A stretch of 64,000 nt of DNA from the NCBI RefSeq assembly GCF_000006565.2, contig NC_031478.1, positions 7,079,057 to 7,143,056 of the forward strand, given 5' to 3'. Positions 10,256 to 36,204 of the stretch are shown here, in pieces. The stretch's first letter is position 1; each line of letters begins with the position of its first letter. The notes under the pieces are model-generated. The model was not told the origin of the DNA, searched no databases, and saw nothing but the letters and a program-made list of their open reading frames with translations. This stretch comes from Toxoplasma gondii ME49. Lineage: Eukaryota > Apicomplexa > Conoidasida > Eucoccidiorida > Sarcocystidae. The position numbers and the translations under genes were made by a program.

Positions 10256-13200
10256 ATGCACCCTCGAGGAAGAATTCGCGTTCTCTGCGCGAGTTCGGTG
10301 GTGCCAGCTCCGCCTCTCAGTCGCCGACACCGCTGGAGACAGTTCTTTTCCTCTTTGCTTTCTGCTTGGTTCTTCTTCGTCTTCACTTTCGGTGTTTCGC
10401 TGATTCTCATCGGCCGCGGCGCGGCGGCCAGCCTGCTGTCCAGAGCGCCTTCCTGGGGGGGACCTCTGGTGTCCATACACCCGAGAAGGAGCGTCGATGG
10501 GAGCGCGTCTCGGAGTGCTGCTGCTTATTCGGATTTCTCGTCTCGGCAGCCGGTTCGAGATCACTCTTCATTTGGGGATGAACGTCTGGGGAACGATTTC
10601 TGCTCTTCTCGCAGGGGCAGCCTCCGTTTCCCCGTTCCCTTGAGAAAAACCTTTTCGTCACCCTCCCTGACTTTCCAGTCTCTCACCGTCTCTTTGCCTT
10701 CTTCTCCGTCTGTTCCAACGTCTCCTCACTCCAGCTCCAGCGCTTTCAAATCGTCACACATCTTCGCGTTGCCCTTCTCCTCCTCTTCTGCCTCTTCCAC
10801 GCCTTCGACTGCGTCCTCTCCCTTGTCTCCCACTGCGTCTCCTCCTTTGTCTTCAACTTCTTTCTCTTCTTTCTCTTTCGTTCCTTTGTCCTCCCTTTAT
10901 CTCCGGTCTTCCTCTCGCTGGTCAAGGCGTCCAAGGGGAAAGGAGAAAACATCATGGGGGTCTTCGTTGAGGCTGGCGCCTACGTCGGGGGACGTGGAGG
11001 ACGACGGCGACGATCTGCGTTTCCCTCCTCCTCCTCCTCCTTCTTCTTCTCGTCCGGTCTCTTCTCAAGTCGTTGCAGCACTCGGAATCTCACCGGTAAG
11101 GGCCGACTGTGACGGAGACGTCCGTTTTTCTTTGCTTGCTTTGTCAAACGAAAAACAGCGTCTTAGATGGTGTGTCGCTTGAGGTGTATCTGTTTTCGTA
11201 CCTTTAGTAGAGGAAGCTCTTCAGGTGGCGCTGCCGCTCATGAACAAGAGGACTTCTTTGAACAGTGACCGAAAAAAAGAAAATGCGCACCCGGCTTCTC
11301 TGCTTCGATCAGAGAAGCAGCAAGACCCTGAGACACCGCAGCTAAAACATCACAGAAAAGCAGCTCACTGCTTCTGTCCTTGATCTCTGCGCCCTATGTG
11401 TCTGTTTTCTTTGCGTTCTTTGTTTCCTGTTCTGGCCGCCACCTGAAGACAGCCGCCTTGACTTCGCTCTCTTGCGTGAGGGTCTGAAGAAAGATCGCGA
11501 CCTTCGCTTTCCTGTAACCTTGTCGAGAGCTAACGTTCCTGCCCGGCTGTCATCTGAGTTTGTCTGAGAATGGCGCTAGAGTTCGTATCGCACTCTCTCT
11601 GAAGTGGACGTTTCACCTCTCTTCAAGTTGTCTTTGCCGCAACTCTCGGCTGTGACACTGTGCTCAGCGCGTTTTGCTGCTCTCGGTTCCAGGTGTGACA
11701 CCCGCAGTCGGTGGTCGCCTCTGAGCTTCGTCCTTCTCCCATTCGGCGCTGGCACCGAGCCGAGAGTCGTTGACTGCTTGCAACTCTCACCACCGCGCGA
11801 CTGTCTCTGTTTCCGCGCTCTGCACAGGACCTCTCAGAGGCAGATGTCCGCGCCTCTCAAGGCCGAAAGGCCTTCGAAGACGCGCGAAGAAAGTCCTCTC
11901 GGCCCGACGGCCGCCGGACAGCGCCCGCGAAAAAGGGACTCCCTGAGAGTGCGACGAAGCCTCCTCTTTTCGCCGAGTCTGCAAGCCACCCGCGGCGCCG
12001 GCCTTCTTCAATGCGTCCTCCTCCCCGTTTGTCTCCGTCGTCTTCTCTCTCCCCGCTTAGTTATCGCGCTGTTCCCTCTCCATCTCCTCAGTCGGCTGTT
12101 CCCTCTTCTTCTCCTTCTTCTTTAGCCGCGGCGTCTCCTGTGGAGCAAAGTGCAGAGGCATGTTCGACGTCCGGCAGTCAGAGGAGAGGAGATCCGCGAC
12201 GCAGAGTTCTCGGGGAGAAGGCGACAGAGGCAGAGAGAGGAGGCCGCAAGAGAGAGAGCTTCAGAAGCGAGAAAGAGGCAAGAGGCAAAGGTGGAGCAGA
12301 CGAGAAAGGAGACAAAGGAGAGGAAAGCAAGGAAAGCAAGGAAAGCAAAGACAGCCGCCCCACCATGGAGGAGTGCGTCGAGTTGCTTGAGTGGCTTGTC
12401 GCTGAGAATGTCGAAATCGATGGTAAGGAACAGCTCGGTCTTCCGTTCGGTACACCGTGTCTTCCCACAAGCGGCTTCTCCCCACACATGTCTCTCACCA
12501 GTGTCTCCGCGGATTCTAGCCAACTCCACGCGGCGACAGAGGCGCGTTTTCTTTTCCTGTGTGTCGAACTGTGGAGGCCAATTTCCGCGGCGGCAGTCAT
12601 CTTCTCTTGCGTTCGAATGCGTTTGAGAGCCTCAGTGCATCTCTGCGTTTGCTTTGTGGGGTCTTCCTAGCTGCTCAAGGCTCTCTTTCTGGAAGGTCGC
12701 TCTTCAGCAGTGTTTTTACTCGGAGATTCGATCCTGAGGCGCTCTGTTCGCTGTCCATACCAAGAGTGACGGCACTCCTCACATGATCTCTTCGATTCGG
12801 AGGTTTGACGCCTCCAAAAAGCGCTTTACGGATGTGAGCCGGTCGCTTGTTCTCGCTCTTCGACTGTATCGCCTTCCTGGCTTTTCTTGTCTGTGAATCT
12901 GGACGATTCAGCAGCCCGACTCGCGCGCGTTTTCCGACTGTGTTGTTTTTTTCTTCGAGGGTAACACAGACGTTTCCCCTACTGCTGGCAGAGTTCGCCG
13001 TTTGAGTGTGGCTTAAGTTGTCGATTGGGGAAAAACGATTTCGGGTAGCCGTTTCTCGTCTCGTTTCTGTCCTGCGCCTCGCATGCACAGACATCTGTAC
13101 GTAATCGCGTTTCCGAGTTCTCCGTGTCCACCTGCTCGTGAGTGTTGTCTTCCCCAACTTCTCGAGAAGAGCCATGTCTCGTTCAAGCACTCCGCATTGA

Positions 13201-16200
13201 GCCGGGAAAGCCGCCTGCACCCCCGTCGACTGAAAGAAGTCAAATACATGAAATCGGACATGCGTCGTTTCTCTGTGTATTCAGAGGGCCACTGGACGAT
13301 TGTGCCTCCTCGTTTTCGGAGTCTGTGTCGTTCGCGCGTGGATGGTTCTGGCGTCGACTCTCCGTGAAAAGTTCAGAACGTTTCGGAACGAAGTCCGTGG
13401 AAGGAAGTGAAGACGTCAGACTTCTGGAAGTGATATTTTAGTGTTCTGTCTCTGTGGTGTTTCAGCTTCTGTGTTGACGGTGGACAGCCGAGCGGCGTCT
13501 CTCAGGCTGCTGCTGCCGCATGCAGCTTCTCAGTTTCTGCCCACTCAGGTCCAGCTTCGGCGAGAGGACTACCACCCTCTTCGGTCGTTTTCTGCTTCTC
13601 CAACCGACGCCGAATCTGCTCTCGAACCGAAGAAGAAGAGTCCCTTTGCCTTCGTGCGTCATCCGCTGCGCCTGACTAGCCAGGCAAGCACCAGCGTAGG
13701 GCCGAGCCTGCCCTTCACGTGGATGTACACCTCAGACAGCGAGCAACTGTCGCCAGAGCATGTGCAGGCGAAGCGCTGGCAGTTGCTGAGGCCTGGAGAT
13801 CACTTGCGAGTCCGCGTCGCGCGAGCTGAAGTTCCAGATGGACGGAGCTTCGTCGCCGAGCACCCCGCGGCGCTGCGAGAAACGGAAACAGAAGAGAGAC
13901 GGGGAAACGGAGAGGGGAGAAACGCGTATGCGGAAGGTGAAGAGACACCTGGAGAAAGAGCCAAAAAAGAGACACGAGACGAGAACACAGAGGAGACAGA
14001 AGGAAAGAAAGACGGAGATGAAAGAACAGGACGAGGCGAACAAGAAGAAGAGAAGAGAGAAGAGGAGAACCTGCGGTTCGGGAGTGGGGGAGGAAAGAAA
14101 GGAAAGAAGAGGGGAATTTCCCTCCGCATAGCTTTTGGATGGCCGCCCGCAGAGGCAAAAGAAGAACTGGAAAACTGGCGACAAGTCAAGGCGGAAGCGG
14201 AGAGGCGACTAGGAGAGAACGGCAGAAAGAACGTTACGGGAGAAAGACTCAAAGCCGGCCTGGAGAAACTGTGAGGCAGACTCCAGACTGATTTCGAGGA
14301 TATTTCCTCTGGAAAAAACAGGTTCCCAGGAGGCTTGGAAACACACACGGGACATCCATGCGCCGCATCCCAGCGGTTGAGATTCAACTGACAGTCCGAT
14401 TCGACGCACAGTCTATCGATCTACTTTATATCTATTAGTGGACATCCGTTTATATCCGTGTCAGTCTCTCTATATATGTATACACCTATATGTACCTACA
14501 ACTGTATGTGCGTATATATTCCTGTATAAATCTACAAATGTATATATATATATATATATACATTTGATGAAGATATTCGCATGCATACATGTATGCATGT
14601 ATCTACTTTTACCTACCACGTGAATGAGGTCATGAATGAGTGAGGAAGGAAGGCGTTTCAGCTCGCTTCCGTTCAAGGGCAGGAGGGGGTTGTTTTTCGG
14701 AGAGCGTCAGAAATTGGGGATGTTTCCCCTGCGAGGCAGGAAGGAGTTCGGATCCGTCGCGTCTTTCTTCCTTTGAATCCAGGATTTGCGTCTCTCACTT
14801 TCTGCTTTGCTCGCCAGAATCCACCAAGACATCGCTTGGGCGCTGCCGCGGCTGTCGCCGTTGGAGGTGACGTCGTACTTGCCAGCACACCTGACTTCTC
14901 CACGCCTCCATCCTCACCCCTCGGAGACGCTGGATGCGAAGAGACGCCGCGGACCTTCGTCCCTGCTGCAGGAGAAGAAAGCGCTTCTCGAGGAAATCCG
15001 GAAGACTCAGAGTGAAGAGAGGTCGAGCGAAACGCGTTCGCGAGAAAACGCACCCGAGGGCGGTGCCAGAGACGCCGATTCAGCAGGCGGATCTGCGGAT
15101 TCGGGTGTACAGACACCCGAGAGGGACCGCGGCGTTTCAAGCTCCGGTGTACAGACACCCGAGCAAGACTGGATTCCGCCCTTGAAGCCTCCGTCGCGCC
15201 AGCCCCATCGCTCCCGCATCATTGGAATTTTGAACGACTTTCTGCTGGTTGAGGTGGACGTTGCCAAGAGGGAACGCGCGAAAGGGGAGACGGGGACCGA
15301 CGAAGGAGAGGGCGAGGAAACGAAGAGAAACTCGAATGGAGAAGATGGCGAATCGCATACGAGAGAGCAGGAGGGAAAGGGGAAAGATACACTCGTCGCG
15401 CTCCTCCCCATAGAGGAATTCGGTCACATCCTTGAATGGGTCCGCCACCGTGAGAAGGTGTACATACACCGCAACACCTTCACCTACGGCCTCACGATGC
15501 GAGGGAACAAGCCTTGGGAAGGATTTAGGTTTGCAGAAGATGAAAAGACAGGCCGCAACGACGAACTCGAGAGTACGCGTCGAATCGCTGATCTCTGGCA
15601 GCCCAAGCGAAGGTTTTCGCTGGCGTTCGTCTTGCATGCAGCCGCCGATATATAGTGCCTTTGTTCGAGTGTTCACATGCACCTCAAAGGTTGCTCACTC
15701 GGTACCGTCAAGAACATGTCGCAGATTCTGAACTTCTGTTACAAAAGATGACTATAGAAACACATACAGATTCGTTTTTGTGCATGCGTTTACTCGCGTA
15801 TCTACATAGTTCCTCGATGTATATATATATATATCTACATGTTCAACCACAGTCAAGAATCCATTCTTGCATCCGTTTTCGTATTTGTCTCAATGCACCT
15901 GTACGGTGGGAGGAAGTCGCCGAGCATGCGGTGACTGAGCCCTGCGCCGACATGTCTCTCTGTTTCGTTCTCTCTTTTTCAGGCAAGGCGCCGCCATCGT
16001 CGATCGATCTATACTTCTCCTGCGTCCAGAAGTTTCCGCTCGATCTGGATTTTCCTGCAACTTCTTCGCTGACTGCCTTCCTGCCTCCGATTCGAGGCCC
16101 GCCGCGCTGCCCCGCTGCTGGCGCCCTCGCGAAGGTCGGCACCCAGGCTGTTCTAGAAACGGCCAACTACCTCTTCAACTCTTCTTCTTCTCCCTCTTCC

Positions 16201-17036
16201 ACTCTGCCTTCTGCTTCTTCTTCTTCTGCTTCTTCTTTGTCTTCTTCTTCTTCTTCTTTGTCTTCTTCTTCTTTGCCTTTCCTTCCTCTGCCGAGCACTC
16301 CGTGGCGTCCGCCGTGGATAGTGGTGATGTCGGCGCACCCGCCGATCCCTGCGGAGGTGGCGTACATGCTGTTTTTCCACCAGCCGCCGAATCACCTGCG
16401 TGCAGAGGTCGAGAAGTTCCACCGGTTCATGGAGGAGCAAGAGCGCGAGCACCTCGCCGACACACTCGCGCTGTACAAGCCGTACGGCGCAGAGGGCAAG
16501 CATGCGCTCGAGCGGTGGCACAGAGCTCACAGACAGAGTTTGCGGCAGCGACAGACTGCGGGGTTTCCTTGGTGGGAGGAACGAGGCGAGGCCGCGCGCG
16601 AAGCCGAGCTCCAGAACATCCTCGGCTACTACCAGTACAAGAAACTTCTCCTTGCCCGCGAGTATGCCAAGGAAGAAACTGCTCTCGAACGCATGCACAA
16701 CATCGTCTTCGTAGATCGACACGGAGACGCACTCGAGGACATCACCCGTAAGAGCCGCAAGCAAAAGACGAATCGGGGGGAGAAGAATGCATCGAAGGGG
16801 AGAGGAGGGCTGGAGAGCGAGAGAGTAACGCAGAAAGGCGGAAGCGCGGAACACCGGAAAGCGAGAGGAAACTCTGAATTCAAGAACAGGAAAAATGTGG
16901 CTGTCAGTGTGCGCCGTTTTTTTTTTCACTCCACACCCTCAGTGCCTTTTCAACAGCAGGGGCACAATTCCTCTGCTGTATGTACACCTAGAGATTTCCC
17001 TTTCTGTGGGGATGGGGATTCATTATATATATGTCT

Positions 17037-17076
<40 letters not shown>

Positions 17077-17691
17077 GTATATATATATATGCGTATATAT
17101 GTATGCATATATGTGTACGTATTTCTGTTTTGGTGCATGTACAGTGCATTTTCATGGTTCGTTCTAGATGTCAGCTCTGGCGCGTGACGTCTCTGCAGGG
17201 AGGGGCGCAACCCTCCGGTTCGTACGTTCGCTCGAGACAAGCGCAGATTTGTTACTGCGTGTCTTTACTTTTTTTTATTCACCCTTTCCTGTTTGCTGCA
17301 TGCGGGTGGCGGCTTCCTTTCTTTGCTCAGACTGGCTTTTGGACGAGAGGAAATCTCGCCTGACTCCAAAGTTCGTGAAGCAATTCGTGGAGGACATCCA
17401 GGACCGATGCGCCGTGCTGCGGCGCCTCGACCTCACAGAGGTCCGCGGACGCTCGAAGAGCGGGAGAAACTGGCGAGAGCAAAGAGACTCGAAACGAGGG
17501 AGATCGGGAACCGGGAGAAAGCGTGGTTGTACTGTAAATGTATCCTAGATATTTTACATAAAATTGACACAAATACATTTATATAGAGGTAGTATTGTAC
17601 GAAACAGCCATATATATATATATATATATATGTCATGTAAAAACCACACCAATCAACTATAAATCTTTGCATACAGCTATATCTATATATC

Positions 17692-17726
<35 letters not shown>

Positions 17727-19364
17727 ATGTTGTTGAGACGACATGAAGGTATACAGAACAAATAAGTAAATAGCCTCTCTGTGTAGTGTCTCTTTATTCA
17801 CGCGTTTCTCTGGACGCGACAAGACTGCGCGCGTCATTGTTTCTGTCCGGTGAAACAGGAGCCCCGTCAGGTGCTTCAGACGCTTTGTCTCGACGCTCGT
17901 TTCTCCGCGAAGCCTTCGCCCACGCTGTCGCTGTGCTCGCGTTTCCCTGTTCAGCCTCTGCGGACTTTGATTCGAGAGAAGGAGCGCCTCCAAGCGGCGG
18001 ACGTCTCCGCGCTTCCGCTTCTGACGAAGCGAAAGGAACTTCTGACTCGGAAGCATCGCCCCGTGTCGCGCGCCAGGGTCGAGGCGGCGGTGGACATACA
18101 CCCCGAGGCGCGGCTGCGACTGCTGCAGCTCCTGGACTTGAACGTCCCCTTCATGGACCCAATTGCGTGGATGTTGAAGATTCACCAAGAGAAGCGCCAG
18201 AGAGCCTCCGGCGATCCCTTCTCGCCGCCTTTGTGGGAGATGTTTCTGCTGCATGCACGCGTGAATCTGCAGAAAGCGGCGCCGCCCGATGACGTTCCGA
18301 CCTACGAGGCCTGGCAGAAGGCCGAAGGCGCAGGCAGACGAAGGTCGAAACGAACTGTCGACGGACCCGCGAAACATGTGAGGAAACAGAGAGGGTCGAC
18401 GGGAACAGAAAGGACCCAGAGAAAAGAAGAGAAACAGCTCGAGGCGGAAAGTGAACTGGCGACGAGGCAGCGAGGTCGTCTCGAAGGAATGAGAGGAACA
18501 TATGGTCTTGTTTGACGGGGCGTGGTTGGTTGCTGTCGATTTATCAGCGTCTCACTCTTTTTTGGGTCTCTCCACCAACCTGCCTGTATCTACATGTGTG
18601 TCTACGGCGGGGCATCTACATGCATGCAAACTGTCGATATGGGATTGAGGAGGGCGCAGAGCAACCGTATAGGGGGGGGAGGGGATAGGTATACTACACC
18701 AGGTATCCATGTAACGCATCTAGGCCGGTTCCTCGATCGGAGTTCTGTAAATTCGTAACTGCCAACCTCTCTTCCCGTCCACTTGGCTTTGAATTTGAAT
18801 ATCAAACTGCGCCTTTTTGTGTTGTTTGCTTTTGTGTGTCTGTGTCTGGGTTTGCGCGCGTACCCTAGTCTCTCTGCTTCTTTCTGTGTCTAAATGCAGA
18901 GAGGTCAGTGCACTTGCATACTCTGCATATTTAACTGTGGTCGAGGCAGTGCGAAAACATTGATCGAAACGGTTGACTTTTACAGATGAGTGCAAACGCA
19001 ACTGCGGCCCTGCGCTCATGTTCAGGTGGTGGATCCGGTGGAGGCGATGATCGACCAACTCCCCGAAGGCGCTGCCGACTTTCTACGCGACTCGCAAGAT
19101 GCCGCGGTCGGCTCGCAGACCCTCCGGAATCTGCAGAGAGACTTGGCCTCTGCGCTGCTTCCGCGGGCCAGCAGACGCGAAGGCATGATGGACGACTTCG
19201 TCAGCATCAAGGACTTGCATCCTGAGCTCCCGGAACTGAGCGAGTTGGCCGGAGGCAAGGCGGCGAATCAACGCTGCGAGGTCTTCCTGCCTCTTACCGA
19301 CGCCGTCGCCGGTGCAGAAGGAACGGTTGTGGGAGAAAGAGAGGGAGAAGGAGAAGAAGCGTGA
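10256..19364 (+). CDS. Conserved-looking hypothetical protein, signal-anchored, possibly organelle-targeted
   Basis: Model: 10256-11095, 11828-12422, 13466-14270, 14818-15449, 15983-16747, 17331-17533, 17859-18377, 19026-19364, giving 1565 residues; all junction phases fit. Exon 6 may instead end at 17440 (1534 residues), and the exon 4 end at 15449 rests on a GTGAGA donor. Residues about 38-53 form one hydrophobic segment after a basic N-terminus, followed by Arg/Ser-rich sequence, like a bipartite apicoplast leader. Exons 3 and 4 carry short strand-rich pieces (RPGDHLRVRVARAEVPDG; GILNDFLLVEVD; LVALLPIEEF) that resemble S1/OB-type barrels interrupted by charged inserts; this is a weak impression. 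Exon 5 has a Ser tract, then a helical Glu/Arg-rich region (about 1080-1200). No catalytic motif was recognised. The function is unknown. It ends convergently with the PI3K gene. Confidence 0.65.
14541..14560. repeat. (TA)10 microsatellite in an intron
   Basis: Uninterrupted TA dinucleotide run in the intron 14271-14817 of the 10256 gene. Confidence 0.9.
15104..15160. repeat. Two copies of a palindromic 14-mer inside exon 4
   Basis: GGTGTACAGACACC begins at 15104 and again at 15146. The first copy is flanked to a perfect inverted repeat with 8-bp arms (TCGGGTGT / ACACCCGA) and a 4-bp centre. Both are read in frame as the peptide GVQTPE. The same motif class recurs elsewhere in the window. 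Confidence 0.8.
16165..16280 (+). repeat. Coding Ser tract (TCT/TCC-rich)
   Basis: CT-rich codon repeat in exon 5 of the 10256 gene encoding near-continuous serine with a few Ala, Leu and Pro. Typical low-complexity insert; likely length-variable. Confidence 0.8.
17039..17718. repeat. Cluster of TA microsatellites in two introns
   Basis: Runs at about 17039-17090, 17610-17631 and 17691-17718 fall in introns 5 and 6 of the 10256 gene, on either side of the short exon 6. Confidence 0.85.
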
Positions 19365-21030
19365 GGAAAGAGCGAGAAGAAGCGTGAGGAAAGAGCGAGA
19401 AGAAGGAGAGAAACGACGAAGACCGCCGAGGGGCGCCAAGGAAGAAGACGAGAGTGGCAGTAGGAGTGCTGGAGAAGAGATAGAGAAGTTCAGGAAGGAA
19501 TCCATCTTCTCAGCTCATGTTCTGAACGTCCTTTGGCTTTCTCGTTCTTCCTCTTTTTCACTTTTTCCATCTTTCCTTCTCTCTTGCTGTCTTCCGTGTG
19601 CAACGTCTTTTGAGCAACCAGCCTTTCTGGGTGTTCGCCCGTTGCCTTTGTTTTTTCCAGCTCTTTTTTTTGTCTGCGCAGTCCTCTCGATTTCCCTTTC
19701 TTGTCTGCTCTCCCGTGGTCTGTGCGTCGCCTCTCTTTTTCTCTTGTTTTTTCTTTCCTCTTCTTCGTCCGCCCTTCTGCCGTCCTCTGTCTCCACTGGC
19801 GCGTTTTCTTCTGTCGAATGTCGCGGCTGTCGGTGTCTTCTGGATCACGTGGAGGAGTGACTTCTCTGGAACGCGGCTCGAGCTTCTCCTTCCTTCTTTT
19901 TCTCGAGTGTGCACAAACGAGGAGCGCGTTCGCCGCTGAGGGGCCTCGAAGGCGTTCAGAGGAACCTGTGTCCTTTGCCCATTCTTCTCAACGCCTTTGT
20001 CGCCTTCGCGCCTGACGTGACGTATCGCGTTTCTGTGGCGCCTCGCGTTCGTTTGCGGCTCTCCCTTCTGTCTGCCTTCGCTGAAGAACGCGGAGAAACT
20101 GGGAGGCTCGCGAGGGGGCGACGAGTCACGACTCTTCGGTGACGCAGAATTCCTAGAACCGGAAGTCGATAGAACCCAGAGGCATTCCCCCGCCGGCTCA
20201 AGTGGGCGAAAATGGAGTCGAGCCTCAGTTGCTTGGAAGCGTTTCGTTTCGAAAGCTGCATCTGTTGGATCGACTGTCGACGCTTTTTCCTCGACTGAAG
20301 GAAGTCTAGAAAGGAAGCAGCCACCTTGTTGCCGTTGCCCTTGTTTCTTTCCGAGTCGAAGGAACTGCTTCGTGCTTTGTGAGTCCTCGTCTTCCTGACA
20401 CAGCGGCAAAAACGTTCAGTCTCCCCGTCGAGTCGAATTTTGAGCCGTCAGTGTTTTTTCGACCGACCTCGTTTGCCTGGTACGAAAAAGGCAGGTGCAG
20501 TCTTCGTTTGCGTGGGGGAAACAGCGTTCGTCTTTTGGAACTCACTTGATGGTTTCAAGCTCCTGAATTCCTTCGGCGGTTTGCCACGCGCTCCTGAGGC
20601 GCTGCTGCAAGAACTTAAAAAACGTTGGCTCCCTGTCTCGCTGAAAAAGGCCCTTTTGCCCGAGGAACAACCTTCGCGGGACTTCAGCGCTCCCTGGAAA
20701 AAGCCGCAAACGCGTCTTAGTCACGAACAAGGTTCACAGACACCTGCGGATACAGTCCCCGATGCCGGACAGACGACGCACTGAACATCGCACAACAAAC
20801 TGCATGCCTTCTCCTCCGCTGTCCCTGAAAAAAAAGATCCCCTTTGAAAAGTTCACCAACACACAATTCCTCTGACGCACCGACTCTCCTCTCTGCATAT
20901 ATATATATATATATTATATAAAAATATGTTTTTGAGCATTTCCATGCACGCGTGTACCACTTGAAGTATTCACTCCGACATAATTACTGAGGCTAGAAGA
21001 TTGTTCAGTTTCGTTTTCCGTCACGTTTCC
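19365..21030. other. Convergent intergenic region
   Basis: Lies between the 3' ends of the 10256 gene (plus) and PI3K (minus), so it should hold both 3' UTRs. The first half is strongly CT-rich on the plus strand, giving long chance frames on both strands. A TA run is at about 20897-20920. No gene recognised. Confidence 0.55.
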
Positions 21031-35148
<14,118 letters not shown>

Positions 35149-35533
35149 CCTGTTGCATAGAAGAAGAAAGCGAGGAAAAGAGAGAAAGGAAGGAGGAGAA
35201 GGGAAGTCAGACAGCGAGTGGCTTCTGCCAGTCAACAGCTGAGGAAGCGAAGAAGAGAGCAGAAACTGAGAATTCAGAAACGGAGACCAGAAAAAAACAG
35301 CGGCAAGCAGATTTAGCACCTGAGGGAACGGAGGTTTGACAGGTGACCTTCGTCGGTCAGTTCCTGGCCTCAAAGAAAGGAAAGAAGCAGGGAAAGGAAC
35401 GAAGGAAGGAAAGGAGCGAAAGCGGAAAAAGACAAGGAAAAGGACAAAAGAGAGAGCCTGGTCGACAGTTGAGGCCTACCACAGAAGCACCTGCGGAGAC
35501 ACACCAGCCGCAGCAGCAGAGAGACGAGGAAGT

Positions 35534-35572
35534 GCATTTTAAATGAGCATTTTAAATGAGCATTTTAAATGA
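35534..35572. repeat. Three exact 13-bp tandem repeats
   Basis: GCATTTTAAATGA is repeated three times without change, about 385-425 bp upstream of the PI3K start. Each unit contains the palindrome CATTTTAAATG. Its AT-rich composition differs from the surrounding GC-richer DNA. Confidence 0.9.
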
Positions 35573-36192
35573 GAGGAAGGTCGACCTGAGAGACGAACGG
35601 AAGCCGACTCTCCTCTTGCGGTTGTCTGTGCACCCTCCTCGACCGGGAGAGGCTGTCTGCAGAGCCCAGCGTGTATTTTAGAGAGTGCGTAAACGGCGGC
35701 TGGAACGAGAGACCATCTTAAAATCAGAAACGAAACAGGAAAGGCGCAAAAGGCTCGTCTCAAGAGTTTAGCGAGCGCGAGAGACAGCTGGCAGGCAGGC
35801 GAACAGAGAAAACCGGGGTGTGTATGGCCCCAACTGAAACGCAGAATGCAAAAAAAGTGGAGAGAAGCTTCTCGGAAACAATTGCAGGGCGGAGACACCG
35901 AGACGCGAGAAACAAGTTGAAAATCGGACCTTTTCGCGCGTCTGTACACCACGCTTTTTTGGGGGTCGGAGCAGCTGGCAGGCGTTCCAGGACGAGACAG
36001 AACCGCAGATTCCGGACTTCTCCTTTTCTCCTCTCACCAGCTTTCTCTTGGCAACATCGGAGCGTTTTGGCTGCGCTGGCATTTCACCGTCGCTTTCTTC
36101 TTTTCGGTTTCTTGCGCCGTGCCGTCCTGGATCTCGCCGTTTGAAGGGCCGTTGTCGCGAAAAAAAACGCTGTCTACACGGAACAGCGCATC

Positions 36193-36204
36193 TGCATGCA
36201 TGCA
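36193..36204. promoter_or_regulatory. Overlapping double TGCATGCA element
   Basis: TGCATGCATGCA contains two overlapping TGCATGCA palindromes roughly midway between the divergent PI3K and ATPase genes (about 1045 bp and 975 bp from the ATGs). It fits the known Toxoplasma upstream element; which gene it serves, if any, is not visible. Confidence 0.45.

Noticed and set aside
15450..15655. Extension of exon 4 of the unknown gene to the stop at 15655
   Set aside because: The downstream exons 5-8 keep phase only if exon 4 is left earlier; GTGAGA at 15450 fits phase. I keep this as an uncertainty, not as an alternative end.
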